Notes: a model not told the origin generated them from the letters alone. DNA of 64,000 bases from an uncultured Roseobacter sp. (GCF_947499265.1 NZ_CANMNK010000003.1:186001-250000), one strand, 5' to 3'; shown: positions 17,280-26,780, counted from the first letter of the stretch. Numbers and translations: made by a program.

Positions 17280-17452
17280 TGCAGCATCCTTTCGATGGCG
17301 CGCACTGTCCTATGTCGCCAGCTACGTGGTGCCGCAACAGCGAGGCACTAAAAGCACGTGCGTTGGTAAATAGTGTTTTCAGATCTATATAGGCAAATCT
17401 TACCCGCGCGCCATCTCACGCAGTGACAGTCGATTGTCCAAAAGTGACAGAA

Positions 17453-18282
17453 TTAGCGGTCAGCCCTTTGTCTGCGCCGGTATACGCTTGAGGTCGCGCC
17501 TTTCCATCTCTGAACGACTTTGTGAAAACGCGCGACGGATGCAAACCCTACGTCCTGTGCGATGGCCTCGATACTGACCTCGATGACCTGCAGGCGGCGG
17601 ATCGCAATATCGCGGCGCAGACCATCCTTGATGGCCTGAAAAGATGTTCCATCCGCGTTGAGCTTTCGGATCGGGGTGCGCGGCGTCACGCTCAGGACCT
17701 GTGCCGCCCCGCCGAGGTGAGCATCCCCCAGTCGACCTGACGGAGATGGGCGCGCACGCGAAGCGATTGGGTGCGCTGCTGAGACCGGGTAAAAGTCCAG
17801 TCGCGAGGGGCGTTCTCAAGAAACCGGTCCATATCGCCGGAACCGCGTATTTGCACAGGCCCCAACACCGCCGCGTCAAAATGGATCGCCGTGGCGGGGG
17901 CGCCAAACCGGATTGGGGTGTGGAATATCGGCGCGTAATCTTCTTCGAACGTGGGGCGGTCAAAAGCGCACTCCACGCCTTTCACCTGCACCTCATGGCG
18001 CGCCAACCACGACAGCAGCCCGTGGGCCAGTTTCAGGATCAGCATATGGCCAAACCGCTGTGGCGTGGCACCCCCCTGCGGCACGGGCCTCAGCGCTGAT
18101 CCACCTGCTATCTCGGCCCGTTCGAGCTGGTAGTCATCCAGCAGCAAGTTCCAGAACGTCGACAACCGGCAGAGCGCCGACGTCAGCAACGTCGACACCC
18201 GCACCGAGGTCAAAAGCTGTTGCAACGCGCGCGGCCGGATCGGGCGCGACCACAGGCCCACCATCTCACCCCCGGTTTCCAT
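17453..18282 (-). pseudogene. AraC family regulator, frameshifted
   Basis: The frame 18282-17692 encodes the N-terminal arabinose-binding-like domain of a long AraC regulator (ALQQLLTSVRVSTLLTSALC near the start, FDRPTFEEDYAPIFHTPIRFGAPATAIHFD in the middle). The C-terminal helix-turn-helix part continues in a different frame, 17689-17453 (IAQDVGFASVARFHKVVQRWKGATSSVYRR). One or more indels near 17690 separate the halves, so no full protein is made. Regulators of this kind often control acyl-CoA dehydrogenase genes, consistent with the fragment just beyond it. Confidence 0.8.
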
Positions 18283-18330
18283 TGCGGCCAGCTAGTAGAC
18301 GCACACAATCTAGTCGAGCATGACACAACC

Positions 18331-18609
18331 TTACGAGGTATTCTGGCCGGTCAGCAGACCGGCGCGATCAAGCCGTGAAAGGTAATGATCCTGCGCGCAC
18401 AGGGAACGCAACGCCAACAGCCAATCCGCAATGAATTGACTAGAAACAGTCGGAAAATAGGTCGGCGGGACAGAGCAAACGTGCCTTTCACGGAAGAGCG
18501 AAATCGGAATCTGCTCGCATTCTTCGATGCCGGACTCTGCCAGGGTTGGCGGCAACTCTCGCAAGGACCGCTTCGGCTCCCATGCACATCTTCCAAGATT
18601 GCCGTTCAA
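18331..18609 (-). CDS. Uncertain small open frame, unknown
   Basis: A 92-codon frame on the reverse strand whose possible TTG start overlaps the stop of the DUF1826 gene. The translation (for example QIPISLFRERHVCSVPPTYF, FIADWLLALRSLCAQ) matches no family I recognise. Support is only the length and the overlap; it may equally be non-coding. Confidence 0.25.
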   Translation of the reverse strand: MNGNLGRCAWEPKRSLRELPPTLAESGIEECEQIPISLFRERHVCSVPPTYFPTVSSQFIADWLLALRSLCAQDHYLSRLDRAGLLTGQNTS

Positions 18610-19241
18610 GCTTCTTCTTCCAGGTCTGAAAGCGCATCGAGGACAAGGACAAGCCGTGTCTCGCCCATTCCTTCGATTGGCGGTGAACGATGCAGTAGTC
18701 CAGAGGCAGGTTTCTCAGGCCACAGGGTCCCTCGCAATAAAATAGGCGAGCCTGTCGGAACGGTGAAAACGCGCGACGGATCCTGTCCATTTCTGGAGAT
18801 GCCATATTGCGTGCCGATCCCTCGATAGGTGCAGACCAAACGCCCCGTGATTGCGTCGATGTGGAATTTGCGGCACGCGTTTGTCCTGACAGCCGCAAGT
18901 CTCAAACGCAGGTAAGGCGTCTGCATCAGGTCCGCGAAAATATCGGCAAGGCTGGCGACGTCATTGATGAGTTGCGCCCTCTGGGGGCAGGAGGGCGTCT
19001 TGGACATCTCACAGAGTTCGGCCATGTTGGATCGAACTGTGTCTGGTACCAGAACCACGCGCCCTTGTGGTAGGTTGGAGGGATCAAGAGCATTCACCCA
19101 GCCTTGAAAATCTGCCGAATGCCGCCTGCGCCAGATGGCCGCTGCACATCCGGGTTTTAGGAAGGCCTTTAGGTCTTCTGGCGCATCAGCGACAGCGACC
19201 CCGATGGCAGCGTCTTGTACAGTTGCGCGAACAAAGCTCAT
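18606..19241 (-). CDS. DUF1826 domain protein, partner of the CobW-type GTPase
   Basis: A 211-residue protein whose start ATG at 19241 overlaps the stop of the preceding GTPase gene (ATGA). The central motif is [20 protein letters not shown] followed by YRGIGTQYG, the signature region of DUF1826. It contains Cys and His residues that could hold a metal. Family members are commonly paired with zinc-linked COG0523 GTPases, and the coupled translation here supports a joint role in zinc homeostasis. The biochemical role is not known. Confidence 0.8.
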   Translation of the reverse strand: MSFVRATVQDAAIGVAVADAPEDLKAFLKPGCAAAIWRRRHSADFQGWVNALDPSNLPQGRVVLVPDTVRSNMAELCEMSKTPSCPQRAQLINDVASLADIFADLMQTPYLRLRLAAVRTNACRKFHIDAITGRLVCTYRGIGTQYGISRNGQDPSRVFTVPTGSPILLRGTLWPEKPASGLLHRSPPIEGMGETRLVLVLDALSDLEEEA

Positions 19242-20449
19242 GCAGCAGCCTCCGCCCGCCGCCAGAGCGGGAACGGGTCGGGGTAATCCGGCAAATTGTC
19301 TGGCCCTGTCGCGGCCACTGCTGGCACCAGGCAATGGTCCAGTCGCGCCTTCAGGTTTGACCAATCAATACCTGCCCCGATGAACACGAGTTCCTGACGA
19401 CGGTCGCCCCAGGGCTCTTGCCAGTGGGCCTGCATATAGGCCTGCGCGCTCTCATGTTTCGGTTGCTGCTCTTTCGGTACCGAAGCCCACCACGTCCCCA
19501 GCGGTTTCACACTCGACAATGACCCTGCCAAGGAAAACTCGGCGACCCAATCCGGCCGTGTTGAGATCCAGAAATGGCCTTTGGCGCGGATGACACCAGG
19601 CAGGTCGCCATTGAGCACCGCCAGAATGCGCTCTGGAATGAAGGGGAGCCTTGCGCGATAGACAAAGGAGGCGACACCGTATTCTTCGGTTTCCGGCACG
19701 TGATCAGCAAAACCATAGAGTTCTTTCGCCCACATTGGGTGTTCATGAGCCTGCTCGAAGTTGAATAGTCCCGTGTCGAGGATTTTCTCGGCGGCGACGG
19801 CGGAACGATTGGTTTCTATGATCTCGGTGTCTGCGTTCAGACTGCGAATGATCTTGCGAGCCGCATCGACCTTCTCTGCCCCGGCATCGTCCACCTTGTT
19901 CAGCACAACGACATCGGCGAATTCGATCTGATCCGTCAGCAGGTCCACTAATGTGCGGTCATCCTCCTCCCCCATCGTCTCTCCGCGATCACGCAGGAAA
20001 TCATGAGAAGAGAAGTCGTTTAGCAGATTGGCAGCATCCACAACGGTCACCATTGTATCTAACCGCGCCACATCGGACAGGCTGTTTCCGAACTCATCAC
20101 GGAAGTCGAAAGTGGCCGCGACCGGCAGTGGCTCGGAGATGCCTGTGGATTCAATCAGGAGATAGTCGAAGCGTCCTTCGGCAGCCAACCTGCGTACTTC
20201 GTCCAGTAGGTCATCCCGCAGGGTGCAGCAAATGCAGCCGTTCGACATCTCAACGAGAGTTTCATCTGTCCGGCTGAGTTCTGTGTCTGCACGCACGAGG
20301 TCCGCATCGATGTTCACTTCGGACATGTCATTGACGATGACAGCGACCCGACGGCCCTCGCGATTGTTAAGAACACGATTGAGCAGGGTCGTTTTCCCGG
20401 CCCCCAGAAAACCGGAAAGCACGGTGACGGGAAGGCGGATATCTGACAT
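19238..20449 (-). CDS. CobW/COG0523 family GTP-binding metal chaperone (ZigA-like)
   Basis: A 403-residue GTPase with P-loop GFLGAGKTT (residues 13-21), the metal-binding CxCC motif in [11 protein letters not shown] (Cys72, 74, 75), a Walker B-like [10 protein letters not shown], the guanine motif LNKVD and a C-terminal CobW_C domain with [10 protein letters not shown] and KGHFWISTR. It should deliver or guard zinc in the cytoplasm. The long C-terminal domain with [12 protein letters not shown] matches the ZigA/YjiA-like zinc subgroup. It forms an operon with DUF1826, and a candidate Zur-like repeat lies 43-63 bases upstream. Confidence 0.92.
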   Translation of the reverse strand: MSDIRLPVTVLSGFLGAGKTTLLNRVLNNREGRRVAVIVNDMSEVNIDADLVRADTELSRTDETLVEMSNGCICCTLRDDLLDEVRRLAAEGRFDYLLIESTGISEPLPVAATFDFRDEFGNSLSDVARLDTMVTVVDAANLLNDFSSHDFLRDRGETMGEEDDRTLVDLLTDQIEFADVVVLNKVDDAGAEKVDAARKIIRSLNADTEIIETNRSAVAAEKILDTGLFNFEQAHEHPMWAKELYGFADHVPETEEYGVASFVYRARLPFIPERILAVLNGDLPGVIRAKGHFWISTRPDWVAEFSLAGSLSSVKPLGTWWASVPKEQQPKHESAQAYMQAHWQEPWGDRRQELVFIGAGIDWSNLKARLDHCLVPAVAATGPDNLPDYPDPFPLWRRAEAAA

Positions 20450-20491
20450 GTTCGGCTCCTAGTGTTGCTGCTCAAGTCACGCAACCTACGC

Positions 20492-20512
20492 TGTTACTAG
20501 ATAAATGCAACA
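20492..20512. promoter_or_regulatory. Candidate Zur-like operator upstream of the GTPase
   Basis: TGTTAC-N9-GCAACA is an inverted repeat with six-base arms and one mismatch, upstream of the CobW-type gene. Zur sites also have TGTTA-like arms, and zinc GTPases are often Zur-regulated. The match is modest and no regulator gene is visible nearby apart from the broken Rrf2 gene. Confidence 0.3.
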
Positions 20513-20554
20513 CCGAAAGTTACATTTAATCTTCATACGGGAAAGGGGCCGCCT

Positions 20555-20992
20555 CTTAAACGTAGTTCCCATCTCTCTATTGCTCTCCATACCATTGGTC
20601 ATATGGCCGGAAATCCCGATAAGGTTCAAACCTCGGCAGATGTCGCGGGGCATGCCAGGAAGACCCCGGTCGTCGTGCGGCGTGTTCTTGGTAAACTCAG
20701 AAATGCAGGCCTCCTCAGTATGGAAAAGGACATGCGGGCGGAGCGCGCCTTGCGCGGCGGCGAGATCAGCTTGTCAGATGTGTATCTTGCGCTCGATCGG
20801 AGCTTGGACGTGACACGTGGTGACAAAGAAGCATCGAGCTGCTGGGTGGAGCATGTCTTGCACCGTGAGATGCCTTCAGTTTTGGAGGAGGTCGAGCGTA
20901 GTCTCATAGCGCGGCTAGCCGCAGGCCGTGCCAATGTCGGCCGCGCGGACAAACCGGCCTTTCGCCGGATGCGTGCGAAAGACCGGAATTGA
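20555..20992 (+). pseudogene. Rrf2 family regulator, start lost and frameshifted
   Basis: The reading frame through SSHLSIALHTIGHMAGNP, TPVVVRRVLGKLRNAGLLSMEK and ISLSDVYLALDRSLDV is a clear Rrf2 winged-helix protein. The expected GHAGGxRLAR wing appears only in another frame around 20725-20755, so two compensating indels scramble it. No start codon lies upstream in the correct frame before SSHLS. An internal ATG at 20603 would remove the first helix. It is divergent from the zinc GTPase gene. Confidence 0.8.
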
Positions 20993-21133
20993 AAGCAGCA
21001 TCAGCCATTGCGCCGCTTGGGCGGTTGTTCCGCCATGCTTTTGGAAGAAGCTATCCAGGGCGGCGACAACGTGGTCGACCTTATCATCGAAGAAGACCCG
21101 GAAGGCGGCTGTGAAAGGTCGCAGCAGCTTGTC

Positions 21134-21655
21134 TCAATGGCTTTCCACTGAGTGAACCCATATCTCCGCCTCTGGTTCGTGCGAGGCCCGCGTTCCGTCC
21201 GTGACGGCACCGAGCCTCTTTGCCACAGCCTGTGAGCGTATATTCTGCGCATCTATGTAGCTGTATAGCCTGTCGAACCCCAGATCCTCACAGGCCCATT
21301 TCTTGACGGCCATCGCCGCTTCCGTTGCAAAGCCTTTTCCCTCCGCGCCTTCGAATAGATGCCATGCCAGCTCTACGTCCGGCCAGCCCGAATGCTTGAT
21401 CAAGCCCACTCGACCGACGGGATGCCCCGTCTGCTTTTCAACGACCGTAAAGAAGCCGAAGTCGTGCCAATGCCAGTGGCCAATGCCAGTCAGAAACCCG
21501 AACCAAGCCTGTTCTGCTGTGACCGTCTCGCCCTGCGCCGCCATCGACGGGGCACTGGTCATGAAGCGGGTGAACTCAGGTAGATCACTGCGTTCGGGTC
21601 CACGCAAAACCAAACGTTGCGTCGTCAGCATGGGTGCGGTCGAGAGATTTTTCAT
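21134..21655 (-). CDS. GNAT family N-acetyltransferase (RimJ/RimL-like)
   Basis: A 173-residue acetyltransferase. TTQRLVLRGPERSDLPEFTRFM opens the fold, VGRVGLIKHSGWPDVELAWHL is the central sheet, EGKGFATEAAMAVKKWACED is the acetyl-CoA loop and SQAVAKRLGAVTDG is the closing motif. It belongs to the Acetyltransf_3 group that modifies ribosomal proteins or small molecules. The frame is open for 72 more codons upstream, but that part is unlike the family, so the ATG at 21655 is preferred. No operon partner is seen. Confidence 0.87.
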   Translation of the reverse strand: MKNLSTAPMLTTQRLVLRGPERSDLPEFTRFMTSAPSMAAQGETVTAEQAWFGFLTGIGHWHWHDFGFFTVVEKQTGHPVGRVGLIKHSGWPDVELAWHLFEGAEGKGFATEAAMAVKKWACEDLGFDRLYSYIDAQNIRSQAVAKRLGAVTDGTRASHEPEAEIWVHSVESH

Positions 21656-21916
21656 CTGACGCCTTTCCGGTCGCAGACCTGGGTTACAGGCAAGTTCAGT
21701 GTAGTGGACGGTCGCGCATAATTGAAAGTAGCCGTTCAAACTTACAGCGGCATTCGGAACTTTGGGCTTGGGGAGGACCTTGGATCTCTCGCAAACAAAC
21801 CGCAAATCTGTGTAGCCTAACAGGTGTTCTGGAATACGAGTGCAACGTCCGCAACTCAAGTGCCGCCGCATCCAAGCACTTCAACTTCAATCTAGGGGTG
21901 CCCGCAGACATTATTT

Positions 21917-22215
21917 TTATCGATCATCTCGCCGTTCTTTCGACATTTTTCTTTCTTTTACCCGTAACCTCCATCGACTCGGCGGCACTCCGACATCTTT
22001 CATGAAGGCGACACGGAACGAGTTGACCGGCCCATATCCGACACGTTCCGCAATTTCGGCCAAGGGCGTATTGAGGGTTCGCAGCATCTGAAGTGCGAAG
22101 ATCACGCGCCATTTGCGGATGCACCCAAATGGAGCGAGTCCGAGCAACGCCTGGACGCGCTGCGAAAGAGAACCGGGACACCCCGGCCTCAAAGGCTAAC
22201 CTATCCCGGGTTATG
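21917..22215 (-). pseudogene. C-terminal fragment of an AraC family regulator
   Basis: The reverse strand encodes LAEIAERVGYGPVNSFRVAFMKDVGVPPSRWR, the second helix-turn-helix of a cupin-type AraC regulator. The first helix-turn-helix (RLAFEAGVSR then LSQRVQALLGLAPFGCIRKWR) is split over two frames near 22150-22170. The N-terminal sensing domain is absent. It is a decaying fragment. Confidence 0.7.
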
Positions 22216-22636
22216 GGCCTCATTTTGTGATTGCTACCTCCGCAGCCCCCAAGGCGAAAAGATAGTATTGTTTTCAGCGATCCACCGAACCCGAACGAAA
22301 ATGATTGCGCGGGTTTCAGGGGTGGCAAAAAGCCATTTGCCACGTCGCAAAAGATCAGAATAGTTGACTTGGAGCCAACCTCTGACGAATTGCAGAACGG
22401 CGCATCCAGCGGGACAGAAGGGCGCCTCTCTACCCGCAATGCCATCTTTGACGGCAGAGTGTGACGCTGCCGTGCGGCAAGATCCTTTGCGCCGGGGTCA
22501 TCCGCGTGAGCCGACAAGCCGCCCGTTTTCGGCTTGGCTGTGTTATACTGCGGTGGCGGGGCGCATTCTCCAGTCGCACCCACAATTCTGACTTCCGACC
22601 TGCTTACCTATTTTATGCCTGCTATAGGAGTGCAAA
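22216..22636. other. Intergenic stretch upstream of the repeat protein
   Basis: About 420 bases without a supported gene. A possible promoter TTGGCTGTGTTATACT lies at about 22532-22547 (TTATACT resembling a -10), 90 bases before the ATG at 22637. A 219-codon open frame on the other strand shows no recognisable protein apart from its AraC remnant. Confidence 0.4.
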
Positions 22637-24055
22637 ATGACAGATGAAGGTATTCCAACAAATGACCTAGTGCTTGAGGGGGATCTGGTCATCATCGACG
22701 CCGCCGGTATCGTCCGGCTGCGCTTGGATCGGGAAACCGGTTCGATTTTTGGCCACAACAGCGATGGCGAGGTGGTGCTCCGCTGGCAGGTGCCTGGCAA
22801 CAACCTCAGTTTCGGAGGGCACGGACAAGACGGCGACCTGACAATTTTCGATGCGGATGCCAATACGGTTGCGGGCACCGCGCAGGCGGTCCTGCATATC
22901 AACAGCCAAACCGGCACGCTACGGATCGGCGGTAGCGGTGTGGATGGCAGAATCCTCGGTCAGGACGGTGAAAACACTCAGACATTTCTTATAGATGCCG
23001 GAGCCGGGAGTATTACGGTTGGGAACGATGGCCAGGAGGGCACGATCCAGGCAAGAAATTCTTCGGGCCAGACCACCATCCGCATGGACGCGGAAAACGG
23101 TAATATCCGCGCCGGCGGCGGCGGCGTGGATGGAGATCTGCTCCTGCGAGGTCCGGATGGCGCGCTAAGGGTGCATCTCAGCGCGGACGGTCAGCGCATG
23201 GAGATCCGCGACCCCGACGGAGAGATTACCGCCATGATGGGTGGCGATGCCAATATCCGCGCTGGCAGCAATGGGCGCACAGGCAACTTGTTTCTGTTTC
23301 CGTCGGACGCTGGCAACATATTCAGCGATGGCCAAGCCTCGATTGCCCTGAACGGTGAAACCGGCAATGCGAGTCTCGGCGGCAGTGCTGGAGACGGCGA
23401 CTTGCTGTTGCGGGACACCGGCGGTGCGACGCGTGTGCACCTGAGCGCCAGCGACCAACGCCTTGAAATCCGCGATGCGGACGGGGCGATCACTTCGATG
23501 ATGGGTGGCGATGCAAACATCCGTGTCGGGACCAATGGCAGATCCGGAAACATGTATCTGTATCCAAGAGGTGCCGACGACATTTTCGACAACACCCAGG
23601 CAACCATCGAACTGAACGCCGATGCCGGAGATATCGTTCTGAGCAACGGGGATTGTGCGGAAGAATTCCGGCTCGCGACCGATGCCGCCGTCGAGGCAGG
23701 TCAGGTTGTCCGCCTGACCAAGGATGGTGGTGTCCGTGCCACGACCAGAGCCTATGACAGCCGTGTCGCCGGTGTTGTTGCGGGCGCTGGCGGACTGCGC
23801 CCAGGGATTGTGCTGGGTCGTGCCCAGGCTGGCGAAACCAGCGCGCGAATTGCGCTGATGGGTCAGGTTTATTGCTGGGCGGATGCGGAACCCGGCGAAA
23901 TACAGATTGGCGATATCCTGGTGAGCGGTTCGCGCTTTGGCCATGCGATGCGGGCGTCCGATCCGGCAAAGGCCTTTGGCGCGATGATCGGCAAAGCCAT
24001 GGAGCCGCTGGCGTGCGGGACTGGCCTGATCCGAGTTCTGGTCAACATCTCGTAA
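22637..24055 (+). CDS. Repeat-built (probable beta-solenoid) protein with globular C-terminal domain
   Basis: A 472-residue protein without a signal peptide. Residues 10-160 are short glycine- and aspartate-rich repeats (ITVGNDGQEGTIQARNSSG and similar). Residues about 163-249 and 250-336 are two tandem copies of an 87-residue unit (DGDLLLR, RVHLS, EIRD-DG-IT, MMGGDANIR), suggesting a beta-helix or tail-fibre-like stalk. Residues about 337-472 form a compact domain (VVRLTKDGGVRATTRAYDSRVAGVV, ALMGQVYCW, IQIGDIL, AFGAMIGKA) that reminds me of C-terminal domains of phage tail spikes of the Peptidase_G2 kind. The protease gene follows 22 bases downstream, so the two are probably an operon. Confidence 0.7.
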   Translation: MTDEGIPTNDLVLEGDLVIIDAAGIVRLRLDRETGSIFGHNSDGEVVLRWQVPGNNLSFGGHGQDGDLTIFDADANTVAGTAQAVLHINSQTGTLRIGGSGVDGRILGQDGENTQTFLIDAGAGSITVGNDGQEGTIQARNSSGQTTIRMDAENGNIRAGGGGVDGDLLLRGPDGALRVHLSADGQRMEIRDPDGEITAMMGGDANIRAGSNGRTGNLFLFPSDAGNIFSDGQASIALNGETGNASLGGSAGDGDLLLRDTGGATRVHLSASDQRLEIRDADGAITSMMGGDANIRVGTNGRSGNMYLYPRGADDIFDNTQATIELNADAGDIVLSNGDCAEEFRLATDAAVEAGQVVRLTKDGGVRATTRAYDSRVAGVVAGAGGLRPGIVLGRAQAGETSARIALMGQVYCWADAEPGEIQIGDILVSGSRFGHAMRASDPAKAFGAMIGKAMEPLACGTGLIRVLVNIS

Positions 24056-24077
24056 GCAAAGCGAAGGATTATGAAAG

Positions 24078-25820
24078 ATGGATTTTGACAGAGTTTCGGC
24101 CGCAAAACGCAATGCGGAATCTGAATTTCTTAAGCGGCCCGGGGTCGTCGGCGTTGGCGTTGGCTGGAAGTATGTCGGCGGAAGGCGCACAAACGAATTG
24201 GCCATAAGGGTTTATGTGACGGACAAGCGTGATGTTCCGCCGCCCGAACGCATCCCGCCGCAGTTCGCAGGCGTGCTGACCGATGTTATCCAGCGGCGGA
24301 TCAAGCCGATGGTTCTTGCCGCGCCTGTTCCACAGGTGGTGGCTTCGGTGGATGCCAGTTCCTACGATCCATTGGTCGGCGGCATTAGCATTGGAAGCTG
24401 CCGCGAGATCGGCGGCAATGCATTTTCCGGAACGCTCGGATGTCCGGTTGTGGACCGGCAGACCGATGACCCGATGGTTTTGAGCAACTACCATGTACTT
24501 GCGCTGGACCAGATGTTCGCGGTTGGCGATCAGATCGTGCAACCATCGGTTCCCGATGCGGGGGCCTGCCCCGACGATGTCATCGGCACGTTGCAGCGCG
24601 CAGTGCTCGGCGGCCAGATCGACGCCGCTGTTGCCTCAGCTACAAACCGCGAAACACGATGCGAGATCGTCGAGATCGGCGCCCTTGGCGGGACCGGTGT
24701 GGCCGACCTTGGCATGGAGGTGCGCAAACGCGGGCGCACATCGCGCGTGACTTCCGGTACGATCGATGCGCTTGACGTAGCGATCTCCGTCGATTTCGAG
24801 GGTATCGGACCGGTCATGTTCAGCAACCAGATCGAAATCACCTCGGGGGCGCGGTCGATCGCCGTCGAAGAAGGGCTGTTCATTGCGGGCGAATGGACGA
24901 ATGCCCCCTCCAGCAGCAGTGGCGACGTCACGGTTGAGATGAACGCGCAAGGCATCACGGTCACCGGCCCGAACGGTTCGCTTACTCATCTGGGCGCCGC
25001 CAATACAACGTTGCGATACATGATCTACGGAAACGATCATGTCCTCATCCTCGATACGCTGGGATCGATTGGTCCGATCACGCGCCGCGTGACGTCGGTT
25101 GATTTCACCACGGTTCCTCCGTCAGAACGTATGATCCTGACCGGCGGTTCAAGCGGACCAAACATACCCGCCCCCGTGGTTCAGTTCAGTCAGGGCGATG
25201 GATCGGTATTTTTGATCTATAGTTCGTCCGGCACACAGCTTCAGAACCTCGCCATGTACGAAAGCCGCACCGGCGAAGCTATATTCGCCGGTCCGCCGTC
25301 GTTCATGGCAACCGGCGAAACGCGGGGCGAGGCCACCCAGGACTCCCTGATCATTCACTATTCGATCAATGGCGTGAGCAACGAGGCGATCTTTCAGTTC
25401 GCCAATCTGGCGGAGGGCGACCCCTTCTTGCTGCCAGGAGATTCAGGATCGGTCGCGGTGGACAACTCGCGGCGTGTCATCGGGTTGTTGTTTGCCGGAA
25501 ACGAGGAAGAGCGCGACGAAAACGGCACCATAGTCTTAGCCGAGGGGGTGTTTGCCTACGCAAATCACATCGAACCGGTGCTTGAGACACTGGAGGTCGA
25601 CCTGTGCAGGTCCGCGCCGGGTGGCGGTGCAACTATTCCGGGCGGGGGTGGTGGCCTCCCACCGCCCCCGCCGCACGACTGGAAACTCAGTTTGCGAAAC
25701 ATAGCCGCGGACAAGCTCGGGATCGTGCCCGAATTTTCGGTTCGGCTCGATGTTCTGGCGGACAGTTCGGCGCAGAATGCATCGCTGCGATCCAGATTGG
25801 TGGATCTATTAGTCGCCTGA
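24078..25820 (+). CDS. Trypsin-like serine peptidase domain protein with large insertion
   Basis: A 580-residue protein without a signal peptide. An N-terminal domain (residues 1-75; GVVGVGVGWKYVGG, ELAIRVYVTDK) precedes a chymotrypsin-type fold with the triad visible as His139 (VLSNYHVLA), Asp182 (GGQIDAAVA) and Ser456 (LPGDSGSVAVD). Between Asp182 and Ser456, where the family normally has about 80 residues, lie over 270, so residues about 260-448 look like an inserted beta-rich domain. A glycine/proline linker (PGGGGGLPPPPPHDW, about 521-535) leads to a short C-terminal tail. It is probably co-transcribed with the repeat protein upstream. Substrate unknown. Confidence 0.78.
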   Translation: MDFDRVSAAKRNAESEFLKRPGVVGVGVGWKYVGGRRTNELAIRVYVTDKRDVPPPERIPPQFAGVLTDVIQRRIKPMVLAAPVPQVVASVDASSYDPLVGGISIGSCREIGGNAFSGTLGCPVVDRQTDDPMVLSNYHVLALDQMFAVGDQIVQPSVPDAGACPDDVIGTLQRAVLGGQIDAAVASATNRETRCEIVEIGALGGTGVADLGMEVRKRGRTSRVTSGTIDALDVAISVDFEGIGPVMFSNQIEITSGARSIAVEEGLFIAGEWTNAPSSSSGDVTVEMNAQGITVTGPNGSLTHLGAANTTLRYMIYGNDHVLILDTLGSIGPITRRVTSVDFTTVPPSERMILTGGSSGPNIPAPVVQFSQGDGSVFLIYSSSGTQLQNLAMYESRTGEAIFAGPPSFMATGETRGEATQDSLIIHYSINGVSNEAIFQFANLAEGDPFLLPGDSGSVAVDNSRRVIGLLFAGNEEERDENGTIVLAEGVFAYANHIEPVLETLEVDLCRSAPGGGATIPGGGGGLPPPPPHDWKLSLRNIAADKLGIVPEFSVRLDVLADSSAQNASLRSRLVDLLVA

Positions 25821-25854
25821 AGACCAGCGGCTTGCCGATGCCATCCCCCGAGGA

Positions 25855-25975
25855 GAATCGAGACCCCGAACGAGCGTTTTCCATCCAGCACGATCTGGAT
25901 CTGCTCTTCGGATGAATACTGCTGGCGCGTGGCGCGCTTGAAATCTTTGACGACCGTCTCTCCGAGGCTCTTCGT
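25855..25975 (-). mobile_element. Remnant of an IS3-family transposase OrfA
   Basis: The reverse strand encodes SLGETVVKDFKRATRQQYSS followed by EEQIQIVLDG, the start of the helix-turn-helix region of IS3-family OrfA proteins. It then departs from the family. About 40 codons survive; OrfB and terminal repeats were not found. Confidence 0.7.
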
Positions 25976-26315
25976 TGTCTATCGCATCGTCTAGAGCCAC
26001 CATTCGTCAGAGTCATTGACGGTGATACCATCGTTGCAGATATGAAATTGGGTTTCCGCACCTGGCTGCACGGGGAACATCTTCGCCTTTTTTGGGATCA
26101 ACACCCCTGAGAACAATACAGACGAGAGCAAAGCCGCCACAGAGGCCGTCAGGGCGTGCATTGAGTGCAGTGTTTTTTGACCGTTAACCAAACGCTCGAA
26201 GGTGGAGTCTAGGGGCAGTTTTGGACGGTATCTGGTCACAATCCTTGAAGGCGGCGACGATGTGAATGAATGGCTCCTGTCGACAGGCCAAGAAGTGGCC
26301 TTCATGGATTGAGAT
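25976..26315. other. Intergenic stretch, doubtful small frame only
   Basis: About 340 bases between the IS remnant and the membrane-protein gene. A 56-codon reverse frame from an ATG at 26161 to 25991 has a hydrophobic N-terminus (TASVAALLSSVLFSGVLIPKK) and could be a small membrane or exported peptide. It has no recognised family and no strong support. Confidence 0.3.
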
Positions 26316-26780
26316 TCACGTAAGCAGTGTGACTGCATAAGCCAGTGCAAAAAGCCACAGAAGCCCCAACAAAGCAGGATATGCCCTGTAAGCCAAAATG
26401 CCGCTCATATGTTGACTAGATCCCACGTCAGCGCCAATGAGTGAGGTATTCATAGCGTCTTGAAGGCGTGGATAGAGCTGCGCTCGCCCCCTCTTCAAAA
26501 TCTCAATCTGTTTGATGCCGGCGCGTAAAGACACCCATGAAATCACGCTGCTGATCAAGCCAAGCGCTGTGCACAAGACCAGAGCCTTCGAAACTGACCC
26601 GACAATGATTTCTGACTGAGTGGATACCAAGACGCCCACGACCGCGAGCAAAATACCGTTGAAAATCAGGAACGTGTTCAAACGTCCATCGTTTAGGCTG
26701 TACTCCCCGTTAATGGATGCCTGAAGCATCTCCAACTCCCACAGGAGCGTCTCGTCAATTCCATTTTTGGCGTCTTTCAT
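26316..26780 (-). CDS. Small multi-pass membrane protein, unknown (Pycsar-effector-like layout)
   Basis: A 154-residue protein with a soluble N-terminal helix (MKDAKNGIDETLLWELEMLQ), two adjacent membrane helices (about residues 35-55, LNTFLIFNGILLAVVGVLVS, and 65-85), a cytoplasmic stretch and a third C-terminal helix (ALLGLLWLFALAYAVTLL). The pattern of charged residues just before FLIFNGILLA recalls the membrane part of Pycsar-type effectors (DUF5706-like), but the similarity is weak and made by eye. The frame continues 51 codons upstream; the ATG at 26780 fits better. It diverges from the gene at 26903. Confidence 0.6.
   Translation of the reverse strand: MKDAKNGIDETLLWELEMLQASINGEYSLNDGRLNTFLIFNGILLAVVGVLVSTQSEIIVGSVSKALVLCTALGLISSVISWVSLRAGIKQIEILKRGRAQLYPRLQDAMNTSLIGADVGSSQHMSGILAYRAYPALLGLLWLFALAYAVTLLT

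Noticed and set aside
23122-23650. Tandem DNA repeat that might suggest a CRISPR-like or satellite array
   Set aside because: The two units of about 260 bases are in frame inside one coding gene and differ at many positions, as expected for protein repeats. No spacer pattern exists.
23165-24205. 346-codon reverse frame opposite the repeat protein
   Set aside because: It arises from the repetitive codons of the forward gene; the forward protein has a coherent repeat structure and an operon partner.
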